From NCBI RefSeq assembly GCF_035762905.1, contig NZ_DASUCC010000145.1, positions 1 to 21,323 on the forward strand: DNA of 21,323 bases, in the 5' to 3' direction. Shown one piece after another: positions 1-6,566 of this stretch; within the stretch, counting starts at the first letter, position 1; each line of letters starts with the position of its first letter. The position numbers and the translations under genes were made by a program. Source of the DNA: DASYTH01 sp035762905. GTDB lineage: Bacteria > Actinomycetota > Actinomycetes > Mycobacteriales > Pseudonocardiaceae. Under the pieces are notes generated by a model. The model was not told the DNA's origin. It made no database searches and saw nothing but the letters and a program-made list of their open reading frames with translations.

Positions 1-2
1 GG

Positions 3-1130
3 CTCGAGTCGGACTTCGGCGACCAGGTCAAGGCGGCCGCCACCGACGCCTACGACGTCATCGGCAAGGAGATCAACCTCGGCTCGCCCAAGCAGCTCCA
101 GGTGGTGCTCTTCGACGAGCTCGACATGCCCAAGACCAAGCGCACCAAGACCGGCTACACCACCGACGCCGACGCGCTGCAGGCCCTGTTCGAGAAGACC
201 GAGCACCCGTTCCTGCAGCACCTGCTGCGCCACCGCGACGTGATCCGGCTGCGCCAGACGGTCGAGGGACTGCTGAAGACCGTTGCGTCCGACGGTCGGA
301 TCCACACGACGTACAACCAGATCATCGCCGCCACGGGCCGGCTCTCCAGCACCGACCCGAACCTGCAGAACATCCCGATCCGGACCGAGGCCGGGCGCCG
401 GATTCGCGAGGGGTTCGTGGTCGGCGAGGGCTACGAGTCGCTGATGACGGCCGACTACAGCCAGATCGAGATGCGGATCATGGCCCACCTGTCCGAGGAC
501 GCGCTCCTGATCGAGGCGTTCCGCTCCGGCCAGGACTTCCACTCGATGACGGCCGCCCGCGTCTTCGACACTCCCGCGGACGAAGTGACCGTCGAGCAGC
601 GCGCCAAGATCAAGGCCATGAACTACGGCCTGGCCTACGGCCTCTCCGCGTTCGGGCTCTCCCAGCAGCTGCGGATCACGCCCGGCGAGGCGCAGGGCCT
701 GATGGACGAGTACTTCGAGACCTTCGGCGGCATCCGCGACTACCTCGGTGGGATCGTCGACGAGGCGCGGCGCAGCGGCTTCACCGAGACCATCATGGGT
801 CGCCGCCGCTACCTGCCCGACCTCACCAGCGACAACCGCCAGCGCCGCGAGATGGCCGAGCGGATGGCGCTCAACGCCCCGATCCAGGGCAGCGCCGCCG
901 ACATCATCAAGGTGGCCATGCTCGGCGTGCATCGCGGACTGCGCGCCGCGAACCTGCGCACCCGGATGCTCCTCCAGGTCCACGACGAGCTGGTGCTCGA
1001 GGTCGCCGAGGGCGAACACGACCGCGCCGAGGCCCTGGTGCGCGAGGAGATGGGCGGCGCCTACGACCTCGAAGTCCCGTTGGACGTCAGCGTCGGCTTC
1101 GGCCGGTCCTGGAACGACGCCGCGCATTAG
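3..1130 (+). CDS. polA: DNA polymerase I, C-terminal part (5' end outside window)
   Basis: This is the polymerase domain of family A DNA polymerase I, which fills gaps in excision repair and removes Okazaki primers together with its 5' nuclease. The reading frame is open from base 3, so the gene starts upstream; 375 residues are present. Visible family A motifs are RLSSTDPNLQNIPIR, motif A (DYSQIEMRIMAHLSED), motif B on the O helix (R-x3-K-x3-Y-G-x2-Y-G) and motif C (VHDELVLEV, with the catalytic His-Asp). The O-helix residue matching Phe762 of E. coli Pol I is Tyr here; from memory this is also the case in mycobacterial Pol I, and Tyr at this site weakens discrimination against dideoxynucleotides. 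The missing N-terminus should hold the 5' nuclease and a 3'-5' exonuclease-like domain. A hairpin follows the stop codon. Identification is firm. Confidence 0.98.
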   Translation, partial: LESDFGDQVKAAATDAYDVIGKEINLGSPKQLQVVLFDELDMPKTKRTKTGYTTDADALQALFEKTEHPFLQHLLRHRDVIRLRQTVEGLLKTVASDGRIHTTYNQIIAATGRLSSTDPNLQNIPIRTEAGRRIREGFVVGEGYESLMTADYSQIEMRIMAHLSEDALLIEAFRSGQDFHSMTAARVFDTPADEVTVEQRAKIKAMNYGLAYGLSAFGLSQQLRITPGEAQGLMDEYFETFGGIRDYLGGIVDEARRSGFTETIMGRRRYLPDLTSDNRQRREMAERMALNAPIQGSAADIIKVAMLGVHRGLRAANLRTRMLLQVHDELVLEVAEGEHDRAEALVREEMGGAYDLEVPLDVSVGFGRSWNDAAH

Positions 1131-1178
1131 GCCGAGCCGGGGAAGAAGTGCGCACCGCCTGACCCCGAACACCACGAC

Positions 1179-1207
1179 GCGCTGACCCGGTTCGTCCGGG
1201 TCAGCGC
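1179..1207. terminator. Hairpin terminator between polA and the convergent broken gene
   Basis: A perfect 12-bp stem (1179-1190 with 1196-1207) encloses a 5-base loop. It lies 48 bp after the polA stop and 15 bp before the stop of the convergent minus-strand gene, so it can serve both. There is no T-tract, which is usual for actinobacterial hairpins. Confidence 0.75.
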
Positions 1208-1222
1208 ATCGTGGGTCGGTGG

Positions 1223-1998
1223 CTAGGTGGTGCGCCGGCGCCGGGCCCGGCCGTAGGCGACCAGCAGTATTCCGGTCGCGATCAGGATTGCCGCGATGGC
1301 GGCGCCGGTGGCGGACTGCCCGGCGTCCAGCCCGGTGGCCGCCAGCTCCTCACCCTCACCGGTGGTGGCCGCGCCGGGTCCGGTGAGCGCCAGCTGGGCG
1401 GTCGGGAGTGGGGGCGGGCGGCGGCGGTGGCGGTGGGGCGACGACGGGTGGCGGTTGGGCGATCGTGAAGGCGACCGAATCCTGGGAGAAGAGGGCGCCC
1501 GGCGGTCCGTTGGCCCCGCCCGCCTGGGCGAACAACGTTGTGGCGCCCGCCGGGAGCGCCGAGGTGGTGCAGGTCCAGTTGCCGCTGGAGTCCGCCTGCG
1601 TCTGGCAGACCGGGAAGCCCAGCGGATTTCCGTCCGGCCCGGCCTGGATGATCGCCACGTTGGCGAAGGGCAACACCGTGCCGGTCAGCGTCGGCGTGAC
1701 GATCGCGCCGGCCGTTGGCGTTGCGATGACGACCGGCTGTGGGGCGACAACCGTGACGTTGATGATCATCGAACTGACCGGCACATCCTGGTCGGCTGTC
1801 AGCGTATGGGGCCCCAGCGGGATGTCCACGTTGGACGTACAGGTCCAGGTGCCGCTGGCCGGACGACGAACGGGCCGCAGATCGGCAGCCCGGCACCGTC
1901 CAGCACGACGGAGACGTTGGCGCCCGGCTCGCCGGTGCGCACGCCGCCAGCGCGGCCGCAGCGAGACCGGGCCACCGGACGAACCTCGTACGATCCAT
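1223..1998 (-). pseudogene. Broken gene: secreted Ig-like protein with LAATG sortase signal
   Basis: The parts of one surface protein are spread over all three minus-strand frames. The ATG at 1996-1998 has a GAGGAG ribosome site 9 bases upstream and begins a signal peptide (MDRTRFVRWPGLAAAALAA). Two Ig-like repeats follow, each with a GTWTCT or GNWTCT motif and a paired Cys. The first starts in one frame (EPGANVSVVLDGAG) and continues in another. A proline-rich linker comes next, then in yet another frame a C-terminal sorting signal: LAATG, a hydrophobic helix and an RARRRRTT tail ending at the TAG at 1223-1225. LAXTG is the motif of class E sortases. Frame changes are needed near 1935-1950, 1857-1866 and 1410-1425. 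Restored, the product would be about 258 residues, exported and linked to the cell wall. It is either a decayed gene or one hit by several sequencing indels in GC-rich runs. No long intact ORF here represents the protein. Confidence 0.72.
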
Positions 1999-2357
1999 GA
2001 ATCCCTACTCCTCAACGGTCGGCATGCCAGTCAGGTCGCACACAATCGGTCGGCTACGGCGCCCGCACTATCGCGACGGCAGCACCCGGCCGCCAACCCG
2101 CCATCCGTCCTCATAGGACAGTCCACCCGATCGTGCTAACGCACCGCGTGGGATCGGATCAGGCGGGCTTCGGAGAGGCTGTGCGGACCCATTCCCGATC
2201 CGCCGGACCGTCTACATAGGACGATCAGGGTTCATGGTGAAGCCTTGGCCGGACGGCGATCAATCAAGATCAACCTCCGGTCAAGGGTCTCGACGTCTCC
2301 GGCTCCACCGCGTTACTCATCGCCGGACCGGCACCCGCCACGACTAGCATCGTCGGC
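1999..2357. other. Non-coding gap between divergent genes
   Basis: Beyond the GAGGAG ribosome site at 2008-2013 for the minus-strand gene and a possible -10 at 2345-2350 for the plus-strand gene, I see no supported gene here. The octamer CATAGGAC occurs twice in direct orientation (2112-2119 and 2215-2222). It may be a protein-binding site or chance. Confidence 0.4.
2345..2350 (+). promoter_or_regulatory. Possible -10 box for a leaderless VOC gene
   Basis: TAGCAT fits the actinobacterial TANNNT -10 pattern and ends 7 bases before the ATG at 2358. Transcription would therefore start at or beside the start codon. No Shine-Dalgarno sequence is visible before this ATG, which agrees with leaderless translation. 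I see no convincing -35. Confidence 0.45.
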
Positions 2358-3089
2358 ATGGCGACGCGGCTTGTTCAAATCAACATGAAGGCTCGGGACG
2401 ACGCCGCGCTTGGCGGTTTCTGGGCGGAGGCGCTCGGCTGGGGAGTCTCCAGCGAGGGACCCGGTGTGACCAACCTCGAACCCGAGGGCTTCGTTTACCC
2501 CGACCCCGTCGCGGTCTGCCTCGACCTCGTCGTCTCGCCGGAACCCAAGACGGTGAAGAACCGCGTGCACGTCGACCTCGCCACCACCTCGGCGGCCCAT
2601 CAGGCGGAGCTGGTCACGCGCCTGACCGAGCTCGGCGCAACACCCGTCGACATAGGCCAGGGCGACGTCCCGTGGAAGGTCATGGCCGACCCGGAGGGCA
2701 ACGAGTTCTGCGTGCTGGACTCCCTCTACCAAGACACCGGACCGATCGCCACGGTGGTGGTCGACTGCGCGGATCCGCGAGCCATGGCCCGCTTCTGGGA
2801 CACGGCCATGGACTGGACCCTGCACAAGGTGACCGACCACAACGCGGTATTGCGCTCCGCCAAGGGCGTCGGCCCATACCTGCAGTTCCTTCGCACACCC
2901 GACCGGAAAACCGGGTGGAACCGCGTCCATCTCGACCTCCGCCCATATCCAGGTGACGACCTGGAGGCCGAGGCGGCCAGACTGCGGACTCTCGGCGCCA
3001 CCGCCGTCGACCTGGGTCAGAGCGATGTCCCGTGGAAGGTCCTCGCCGACCCGGAGGGCAACGAGTTCTGCCTCCTCGCCCCCGGCTGA
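2358..3089 (+). CDS. VOC family protein with two glyoxalase-like domains
   Basis: This 243-residue protein has two tandem vicinal-oxygen-chelate (glyoxalase-like) domains, about residues 1-122 and 126-243. Both halves end in nearly the same block (DVPWKV, then ADPEGNEFC), and both contain an N-R-V-H-x-D-L strand. The duplication is therefore internal, and the two halves would form one complete VOC fold pair. VOC members include glyoxalases, dioxygenases and drug-binding resistance proteins; nothing here selects among these. The likely site is the cytoplasm, as there is no signal peptide or membrane segment. The ATG lacks a ribosome site but follows a plausible -10, so the mRNA may be leaderless. 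It stands alone, facing the convergent gene at 3146. Fold assignment is firm; the substrate is unknown. Confidence 0.88.
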   Translation: MATRLVQINMKARDDAALGGFWAEALGWGVSSEGPGVTNLEPEGFVYPDPVAVCLDLVVSPEPKTVKNRVHVDLATTSAAHQAELVTRLTELGATPVDIGQGDVPWKVMADPEGNEFCVLDSLYQDTGPIATVVVDCADPRAMARFWDTAMDWTLHKVTDHNAVLRSAKGVGPYLQFLRTPDRKTGWNRVHLDLRPYPGDDLEAEAARLRTLGATAVDLGQSDVPWKVLADPEGNEFCLLAPG

Positions 3090-3145
3090 CCCAAACCCTC
3101 ATCATCCGCTCACCATGGCCGCGAGCCGGACTTTGCGACGCACCC

Positions 3146-3364
3146 CTATAGCGCGTAGCGGTCGGCGTCGCCGTAGCGGTCGGCGAGTTCGTCGCCGTGC
3201 AGCAACAGGCATGCCTGGCAGCGGCGGTCATCGTCGGTCGGTTCGGTGAGGCGGGGAGTCAGCGCGGAATGCTGGCAGACCGCCTCGCTGACGATGTCGC
3301 CTATTGTGGGAAACGCGTGGACGCGGCGGTCCCAATGCGACAGTTTCCAGGCCAGGTCAACCAT
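3146..3364 (-). CDS. Small protein with a CxH...CxxC putative zinc site
   Basis: A 72-residue protein, MVDLAWKLSHWDRRVHAFP at its start, with CQH at residues 30-32 and CQAC about 20 residues later, then an acidic tail. The C-x-H and C-x-x-C spacing suggests a small zinc-binding knuckle. I recall small proteins of this shape beside XRE/DUF397 genes in actinomycetes, but their function is unknown. The ATG at 3362-3364 has a GGAG ribosome site 7 bases upstream. Its start overlaps the end of the upstream ORF (3357-3578) by 8 bases, so the two may be translationally coupled. It is transcribed away from the XRE gene at 3687. Coding status is likely; the role is open. Confidence 0.68.
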   Translation of the reverse strand: MVDLAWKLSHWDRRVHAFPTIGDIVSEAVCQHSALTPRLTEPTDDDRRCQACLLLHGDELADRYGDADRYAL

Positions 3365-3578
3365 TCCGGGGCTCCGGGGGTGGCTGGCCGTGCACGCGTG
3401 ACCGGTGGCCGGCGAGGCGTTCTTCCGCTTCTCTTTCGGTCGCGCCGATCAGCCAGGTCTGGCAACCGCGCAGGCCGCACGCGCGCCAGACACGCGGTTG
3501 CAGCTCACGTGGGGGTGCTGGACTTGTCAACCACGCGGTGAACAGGCTGCCCGTATGGCGCCCGGTTTTCCTGGTCAT
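3357..3578 (-). CDS. Small protein with a C2H2-like finger (hypothetical)
   Basis: A 73-residue ORF whose second half reads CGLRGCQTWLIGATEREAEE followed by a helix and an HRSRVH ending. This gives Cys-x4-Cys and His-x5-His, the layout of a small zinc finger. The N-terminal 25 residues look unconserved, so the true start may lie downstream of the ATG at 3576-3578, which has only a weak GA-rich ribosome site. It overlaps the next minus-strand gene by 8 bases, suggesting a two-gene unit divergent from the XRE regulator. I do not recognise a named family. It could be a chance ORF, although the Cys/His spacing argues otherwise. Confidence 0.5.
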   Translation of the reverse strand: MTRKTGRHTGSLFTAWLTSPAPPRELQPRVWRACGLRGCQTWLIGATEREAEERLAGHRSRVHGQPPPEPRNG

Positions 3579-3686
3579 ATGCCGTCACTCACTGGCCGTT
3601 CCGGTCATTTTCGGCCCTCGCCTATCGCACGCTACGCTCCCTTTCGATTGCTTGGCCGGCCTTGCACTTGGTGATAGGGAGCGGCT

Positions 3687-4523
3687 GTGAAGAAAGAGCC
3701 TCAGGCTCGCGATCGCATCATTGGTGCTCGCGTCCGGGCAATACGTACCGAGCGTGTCGGCCTATCGCTCGAACGGGCGGCGGAAATTGCGCAATGGCCG
3801 CCCGCGAAACTCAGCCGAACGGAACGGGGACTACGGCACGTCACCATTGAGGAAGTGGCCACACTGCTGACCGCGTGGCAGCTGCCCGGAGGTGAGCGGG
3901 AGCAGGTGCTCGAGGAGATCCAGGTGGGATCGTCCTCGGGCTGGTGGGACCGGCCGATTCCCGGAGTGCCACAGGAGGTGGGCGCGCTCGCCTCGTACGA
4001 GGCCGACGCCTACGAACTGGTGAGTGTCGCGGTCACGGCCGTGCCCGGGCTGCTGCACACCTACGAAACGGCCGTCGCGGTGATGGCCGCCGACGGTGTT
4101 CCGGCGGAGGACATCGAAACCCGGTGGATGGCCCGGCTGCGCCGGCAACAGATCGTCATGAAGATCGTGTACCGGGCGTTCATCAGTGAGATCGCGCTGC
4201 GGACCCCGTTCGGCGGCCGCGCGGCCCTGCGGGGGCAGCTCGAACACCTGTTGACCGTCCAGAGCCGGGGTGTCGACGTTCGGGTCATCCCGGCCCACCA
4301 GACGGCCGTGTTCGTCCTGCACCCGTTCCTGCTGATGCGTTTCCGCAGCACGGCACCCGTGATCCACGTCGAGCTGGCCGGCCTAGCCGGCGCGTTCTAC
4401 GTCCACGACAAGGACGTGGCCAACTTCGAGTCGCTGCTGGACCGCCTGGACCACGTGGCCCTTTCACGAGGTGCAAGCAGTACGATCATCACCGACCTGA
4501 TGGAAAGGCTTGAGCATGACTAA
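3687..4523 (+). CDS. XRE-family regulator with DUF5753 domain
   Basis: This 278-residue protein has an N-terminal helix-turn-helix of the XRE type (about residues 12-65, including AAEIAQWPPAKLSRTERG) and a C-terminal DUF5753 region (about 90-275, starting near the GWWD block). This architecture is very common in Streptomyces and Pseudonocardiaceae, nearly always next to a DUF397 gene, as here. Some such pairs influence development and antibiotic production, and they have been compared with toxin-antitoxin pairs; the action of this pair is not known. The GTG start at 3687 has GGGAG 5 bases upstream. The stop overlaps the DUF397 start by 8 bases (ATGACTAA), indicating translational coupling. 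The last codons (LMERLEHD) contain the ribosome site for the next gene. It is cytoplasmic. Confidence 0.93.
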   Translation: MKKEPQARDRIIGARVRAIRTERVGLSLERAAEIAQWPPAKLSRTERGLRHVTIEEVATLLTAWQLPGGEREQVLEEIQVGSSSGWWDRPIPGVPQEVGALASYEADAYELVSVAVTAVPGLLHTYETAVAVMAADGVPAEDIETRWMARLRRQQIVMKIVYRAFISEIALRTPFGGRAALRGQLEHLLTVQSRGVDVRVIPAHQTAVFVLHPFLLMRFRSTAPVIHVELAGLAGAFYVHDKDVANFESLLDRLDHVALSRGASSTIITDLMERLEHD

Positions 4524-4689
4524 CCCAAGGTGGCGGAAGTCGAGCAAGTCAGACACGGGTGGTTCGTGCGTCGAGCTGGCGCACACGCTCGACGCGGTGC
4601 GCGACAGCAAGAATGCCGATGGCCCAACCCTGCGTGCCCCCCTGCCGGCGTTGCTCACCGCGGTCAGGACCGGTCGCCTCGCCCGCTGA
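4516..4689 (+). CDS. DUF397 protein, copy 1
   Basis: A 57-residue protein starting MTNPRWRKSSKS, with GSCVELA, VRDSKNADGP and a C-terminal helix: the DUF397 signature (W-x-K-S-S, C-V-E, R-D-S-K, D-G-P). DUF397 proteins are encoded beside XRE-DUF5753 regulators and are thought to act with them. The start overlaps the end of the XRE gene by 8 bases (ATGACTAA), and the AAAGG within the last XRE codons serves as ribosome site. A nearly identical second copy follows 213 bp downstream. The usual DUF397 tail contains a W and an acidic end; this one ends LTAVRTGRLAR, so the C-terminus is somewhat divergent. Confidence 0.9.
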   Translation: MTNPRWRKSSKSDTGGSCVELAHTLDAVRDSKNADGPTLRAPLPALLTAVRTGRLAR

Positions 4690-4728
4690 TCCGCCCGGTC
4701 CAACCGGTACATATGGAAAGGCTTGAGC

Positions 4729-4902
4729 ATGGCCAACCCAAGGTGGCGGAAGTCGAGCAAGTCGAACACGGGTGGTTCGTGCGTCGAGCTGGCGCACACG
4801 CTCGACGCGGTGCGCGACAGCAAGAATGCCGATGGTCCAACGCTGCGTGCCCCCCTGCCGGCGTTGCTCACCGCGGTCAGGACCGGTCGCCTCGCCCGCT
4901 GA
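4729..4902 (+). CDS. DUF397 protein, copy 2
   Basis: A 57-residue duplicate of the preceding DUF397 protein, with only two amino-acid changes (T2A and D13N). Its upstream bases repeat the last codons of the XRE gene (MERLEH in the original), which here are vestigial and act only as leader and ribosome site. Both copies keep their frames and stop codons, so neither is degraded. A strong hairpin follows at 4933-4974, making XRE plus two DUF397 genes one transcription unit. Whether the second copy has a separate role or only raises dosage cannot be told. Confidence 0.9.
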   Translation: MANPRWRKSSKSNTGGSCVELAHTLDAVRDSKNADGPTLRAPLPALLTAVRTGRLAR

Positions 4903-4932
4903 TCCGCCCGGTCCAACCGGTCACCTGACGTT

Positions 4933-4974
4933 GGGACAGCAGCCCCCGGACGAACCATCGCCGGGGGCTGTCCC
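4933..4974 (+). terminator. Hairpin terminator after the XRE-DUF397 unit
   Basis: A 9-bp perfect stem (4941-4949 with 4961-4969) with an 11-base loop is extended by GGGAC/GTCCC pairing across a small bulge. It lies about 30 bp after the second DUF397 stop and before the AraC-type gene. There is no U-tract. Confidence 0.75.
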
Positions 4975-5013
4975 CATGATTCGACTGGTCGGCACGACCG
5001 GGAGGGGTGGGTG

Positions 5014-5460
5014 ATGGGTGCGAGCGGGCCGGGGTCGAGCGTCGTGGTGTGTCTGCGCCGGGCGCGGGATGTGATGGACGCGCGGTTCGGGGAGGAGTTG
5101 GAGCTGGGGGAGTTGGCGGCCGCGGCGGGGTTTTCGCGGTATCACTTCGTCCGGGAGTTCCGGGCGGCGTTCGGGGAGACGCCGGGACGGTATTTGAGCA
5201 GGCGGCGGGTGGAGCGGGCGAAGGATCTGCTGGCAAATGCCAACCTCACGGTGACCGAGGTGTGCATGGTGGTGGGGTTCAGCAGTCTGGGGTCGTTCAG
5301 CCGACGGTTCAGTGAGCTGGTGGGGTGTCCGCCGTCGGTGTACCGGCGGCGGATGGTGCAGCGGGGCGGGACGCCGGCGATTCCGGGATGCTTTCTGATG
5401 GCCTGGCAGCGGCCGAGGGGAGCAATCGCGGATAAGGCGCCGCGGGAAACCCGGGAATAG
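5014..5460 (+). CDS. AraC-family regulator (DNA-binding domain only)
   Basis: A 148-residue protein consisting almost only of the AraC/XylS DNA-binding domain, about residues 8-110. Two helix-turn-helix units are visible: LGELAAAAGFSRYHFVREFR and TVTEVCMVVGFSSLGSFSRR, followed by the typical G-x-P-P-S-x-Y-R-R-R ending. There is no ligand-binding domain, so it may bind DNA constitutively or with a partner. The tail after residue 115 is short and unassigned. The ATG at 5014 is preferred over the GTG at 5011 because GGAGG lies 8 bases before the ATG. A VOC gene follows after 36 bp, and such AraC-VOC pairs are common in actinomycetes, so the VOC gene is the likely target. Family call is firm. Confidence 0.93.
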   Translation: MGASGPGSSVVVCLRRARDVMDARFGEELELGELAAAAGFSRYHFVREFRAAFGETPGRYLSRRRVERAKDLLANANLTVTEVCMVVGFSSLGSFSRRFSELVGCPPSVYRRRMVQRGGTPAIPGCFLMAWQRPRGAIADKAPRETRE

Positions 5461-5496
5461 CGTGGCGTCCGCACCGGACACCGCGAGAGGACGACG

Positions 5497-5934
5497 ATGA
5501 TCAGCAGGATGTCGCACCACTGTTTGTACGTGCTGGACCAGGATTCGGCGAAACGGTTCTACACCGAGAAGCTCGGGTTCGAGGTGCGCTACGACGTCGC
5601 GATGGGGGAGGGGTTCGAGGGTTCCGGGCAGGGGTTCCGGTGGCTGACGGTGGGGCCGCCGGACCAGCCGGACGTGCAGATCATTCTGGCCGACGTCCGG
5701 ATGGGGCATGACGAGGGCACGGCGGAGCAGCTGCGCGGGCTGATCGCCAAGGGGGCGCTCGGGGCGTGCGTGTTCGTCACCGACGACTGCCACAAGACCC
5801 ATCGCGAGCTCGCCGAGCGCGGGGTGGTGTTCCTGTCCGAGCCGGCGGAGCGGCCCTACGGCATCGAGGCGGTGTTCCGGGACGACTCCGGAAACTGGTT
5901 CAGCCTCACCGAAAGCCGGATGTCGTCCACATAG
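5497..5934 (+). CDS. VOC family protein (single glyoxalase-like domain)
   Basis: A 145-residue single-domain VOC protein. It opens with the typical SHHCLYVLDQDSAKRFYTEK, where the strand is followed by a helix containing A-x-R-F-Y and then LGFEVRYD. It closes with GIEAVFRDDSGNWFSLTE, the usual last two strands with a Glu at the metal-ligand position. VOC proteins of this size usually work as dimers and may be metal-dependent lyases, dioxygenases or drug-binding proteins. The ATG at 5497 has GAGAGG 6 bases upstream. It lies 36 bp after the AraC-type gene and probably shares its transcript. The substrate cannot be predicted. Confidence 0.9.
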   Translation: MISRMSHHCLYVLDQDSAKRFYTEKLGFEVRYDVAMGEGFEGSGQGFRWLTVGPPDQPDVQIILADVRMGHDEGTAEQLRGLIAKGALGACVFVTDDCHKTHRELAERGVVFLSEPAERPYGIEAVFRDDSGNWFSLTESRMSST

Positions 5935-6014
5935 TTCCGCGCGATCGGTCAAGACCGGCAGCGGCCTGTTGGCGGCGGTAGCCTGTCGGGACGAGATCGT
6001 CGAGCGGAGGGCGC

Positions 6015-6566
6015 ATGACCCGGCGGGCCCTGATCATCGGTGGCACCGGCATGCTTGCCGGTTGCGCGTCCGCCCTGATCGCCGACGGCTGGCACGTGGT
6101 GCTGCCGAGCCGACGGTATGCCCCGATCCCGGACACCGCCACCGGCAACGGCGACCGCAAGGCGCTGTGGGTCCAGGCCGACTGGGCCGAGCCGAAACAG
6201 CTGGCCAGCCGGGCCGAGACCGCGCTCGGCGGGCGGGCCGATCTGCTCGTCGCCTGGGTGCACGGCCCGGCCCGGCCGTCGGTGCTGCGCGCGGTCGCCC
6301 CGCTGCTGGCCGACGGCGCCCCGGTGGTCGAGGTGCACGGCAGCTCCTCGGCCAACCCGGTCGGCGGCTGCCCCGACCCGGTGCTGCCCGATCACCCCAC
6401 CCAGCAGGTGGTCCTCGGCTTCGTTCGGCAGGGCGGCCGCACCCGCTGGCTCACCCACGCCGAGACCGCCGCCGGGGTGCTGGACGCCGTGCGCCGGGCG
6501 CTGGACGGCCGCCCGCCCGGAGTGCACCACGTCGGCGAGTTCCGCCCGTACCCGGCGCACTCATGA
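6015..6566 (+). CDS. Rossmann-fold NAD(P)-binding protein, SDR-like
   Basis: A 183-residue protein beginning MTRRALIIGGTGMLAG, a Rossmann strand plus the glycine-rich nucleotide loop (GGTGMLAG) of short-chain dehydrogenase-like proteins. A second strand (WHVVLPSRR) has basic residues at its end, hinting at NADP. LLVAWVHG and APVVEVHGSSS look like strands 4 and 5. I see no Y-x-x-x-K catalytic pair, and the protein is shorter than classical SDRs (about 250), so it may bind a cofactor without classical SDR catalysis. The ATG has GGAGG 4 bases upstream. Its stop TGA abuts the stop of the convergent gene (TCATGA at 6561-6566), so the two genes overlap tail to tail by 6 bp. Confidence 0.82.
   Translation: MTRRALIIGGTGMLAGCASALIADGWHVVLPSRRYAPIPDTATGNGDRKALWVQADWAEPKQLASRAETALGGRADLLVAWVHGPARPSVLRAVAPLLADGAPVVEVHGSSSANPVGGCPDPVLPDHPTQQVVLGFVRQGGRTRWLTHAETAAGVLDAVRRALDGRPPGVHHVGEFRPYPAHS

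Larger units (their letters stand above)
4500..4921 (+). repeat. Tandem duplication, 2 x 209 bp with 213-bp period
   Basis: Copy 1 spans 4500-4708 and copy 2 spans 4713-4921, separated by ACAT. Each holds the last codons of the XRE gene, a whole DUF397 gene and 19 bases of 3' flank. By eye they differ at six positions, about 97% identity. Four changes fall in the second and thirteenth codons or just beside them, and two are synonymous changes near codons 36-38. Confidence 0.93.

Noticed and set aside
1282..2015. The two minus-strand ORFs taken as separate intact proteins
   Set aside because: Each contains only part of one surface protein followed by out-of-frame, Arg/Pro-rich translation.
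5946..5957. Short inverted repeat CGGTC-AA-GACCG after the VOC gene as a terminator
   Set aside because: A 5-bp stem with a 2-base loop is too small for a stable hairpin. It could be an operator but there is no support.
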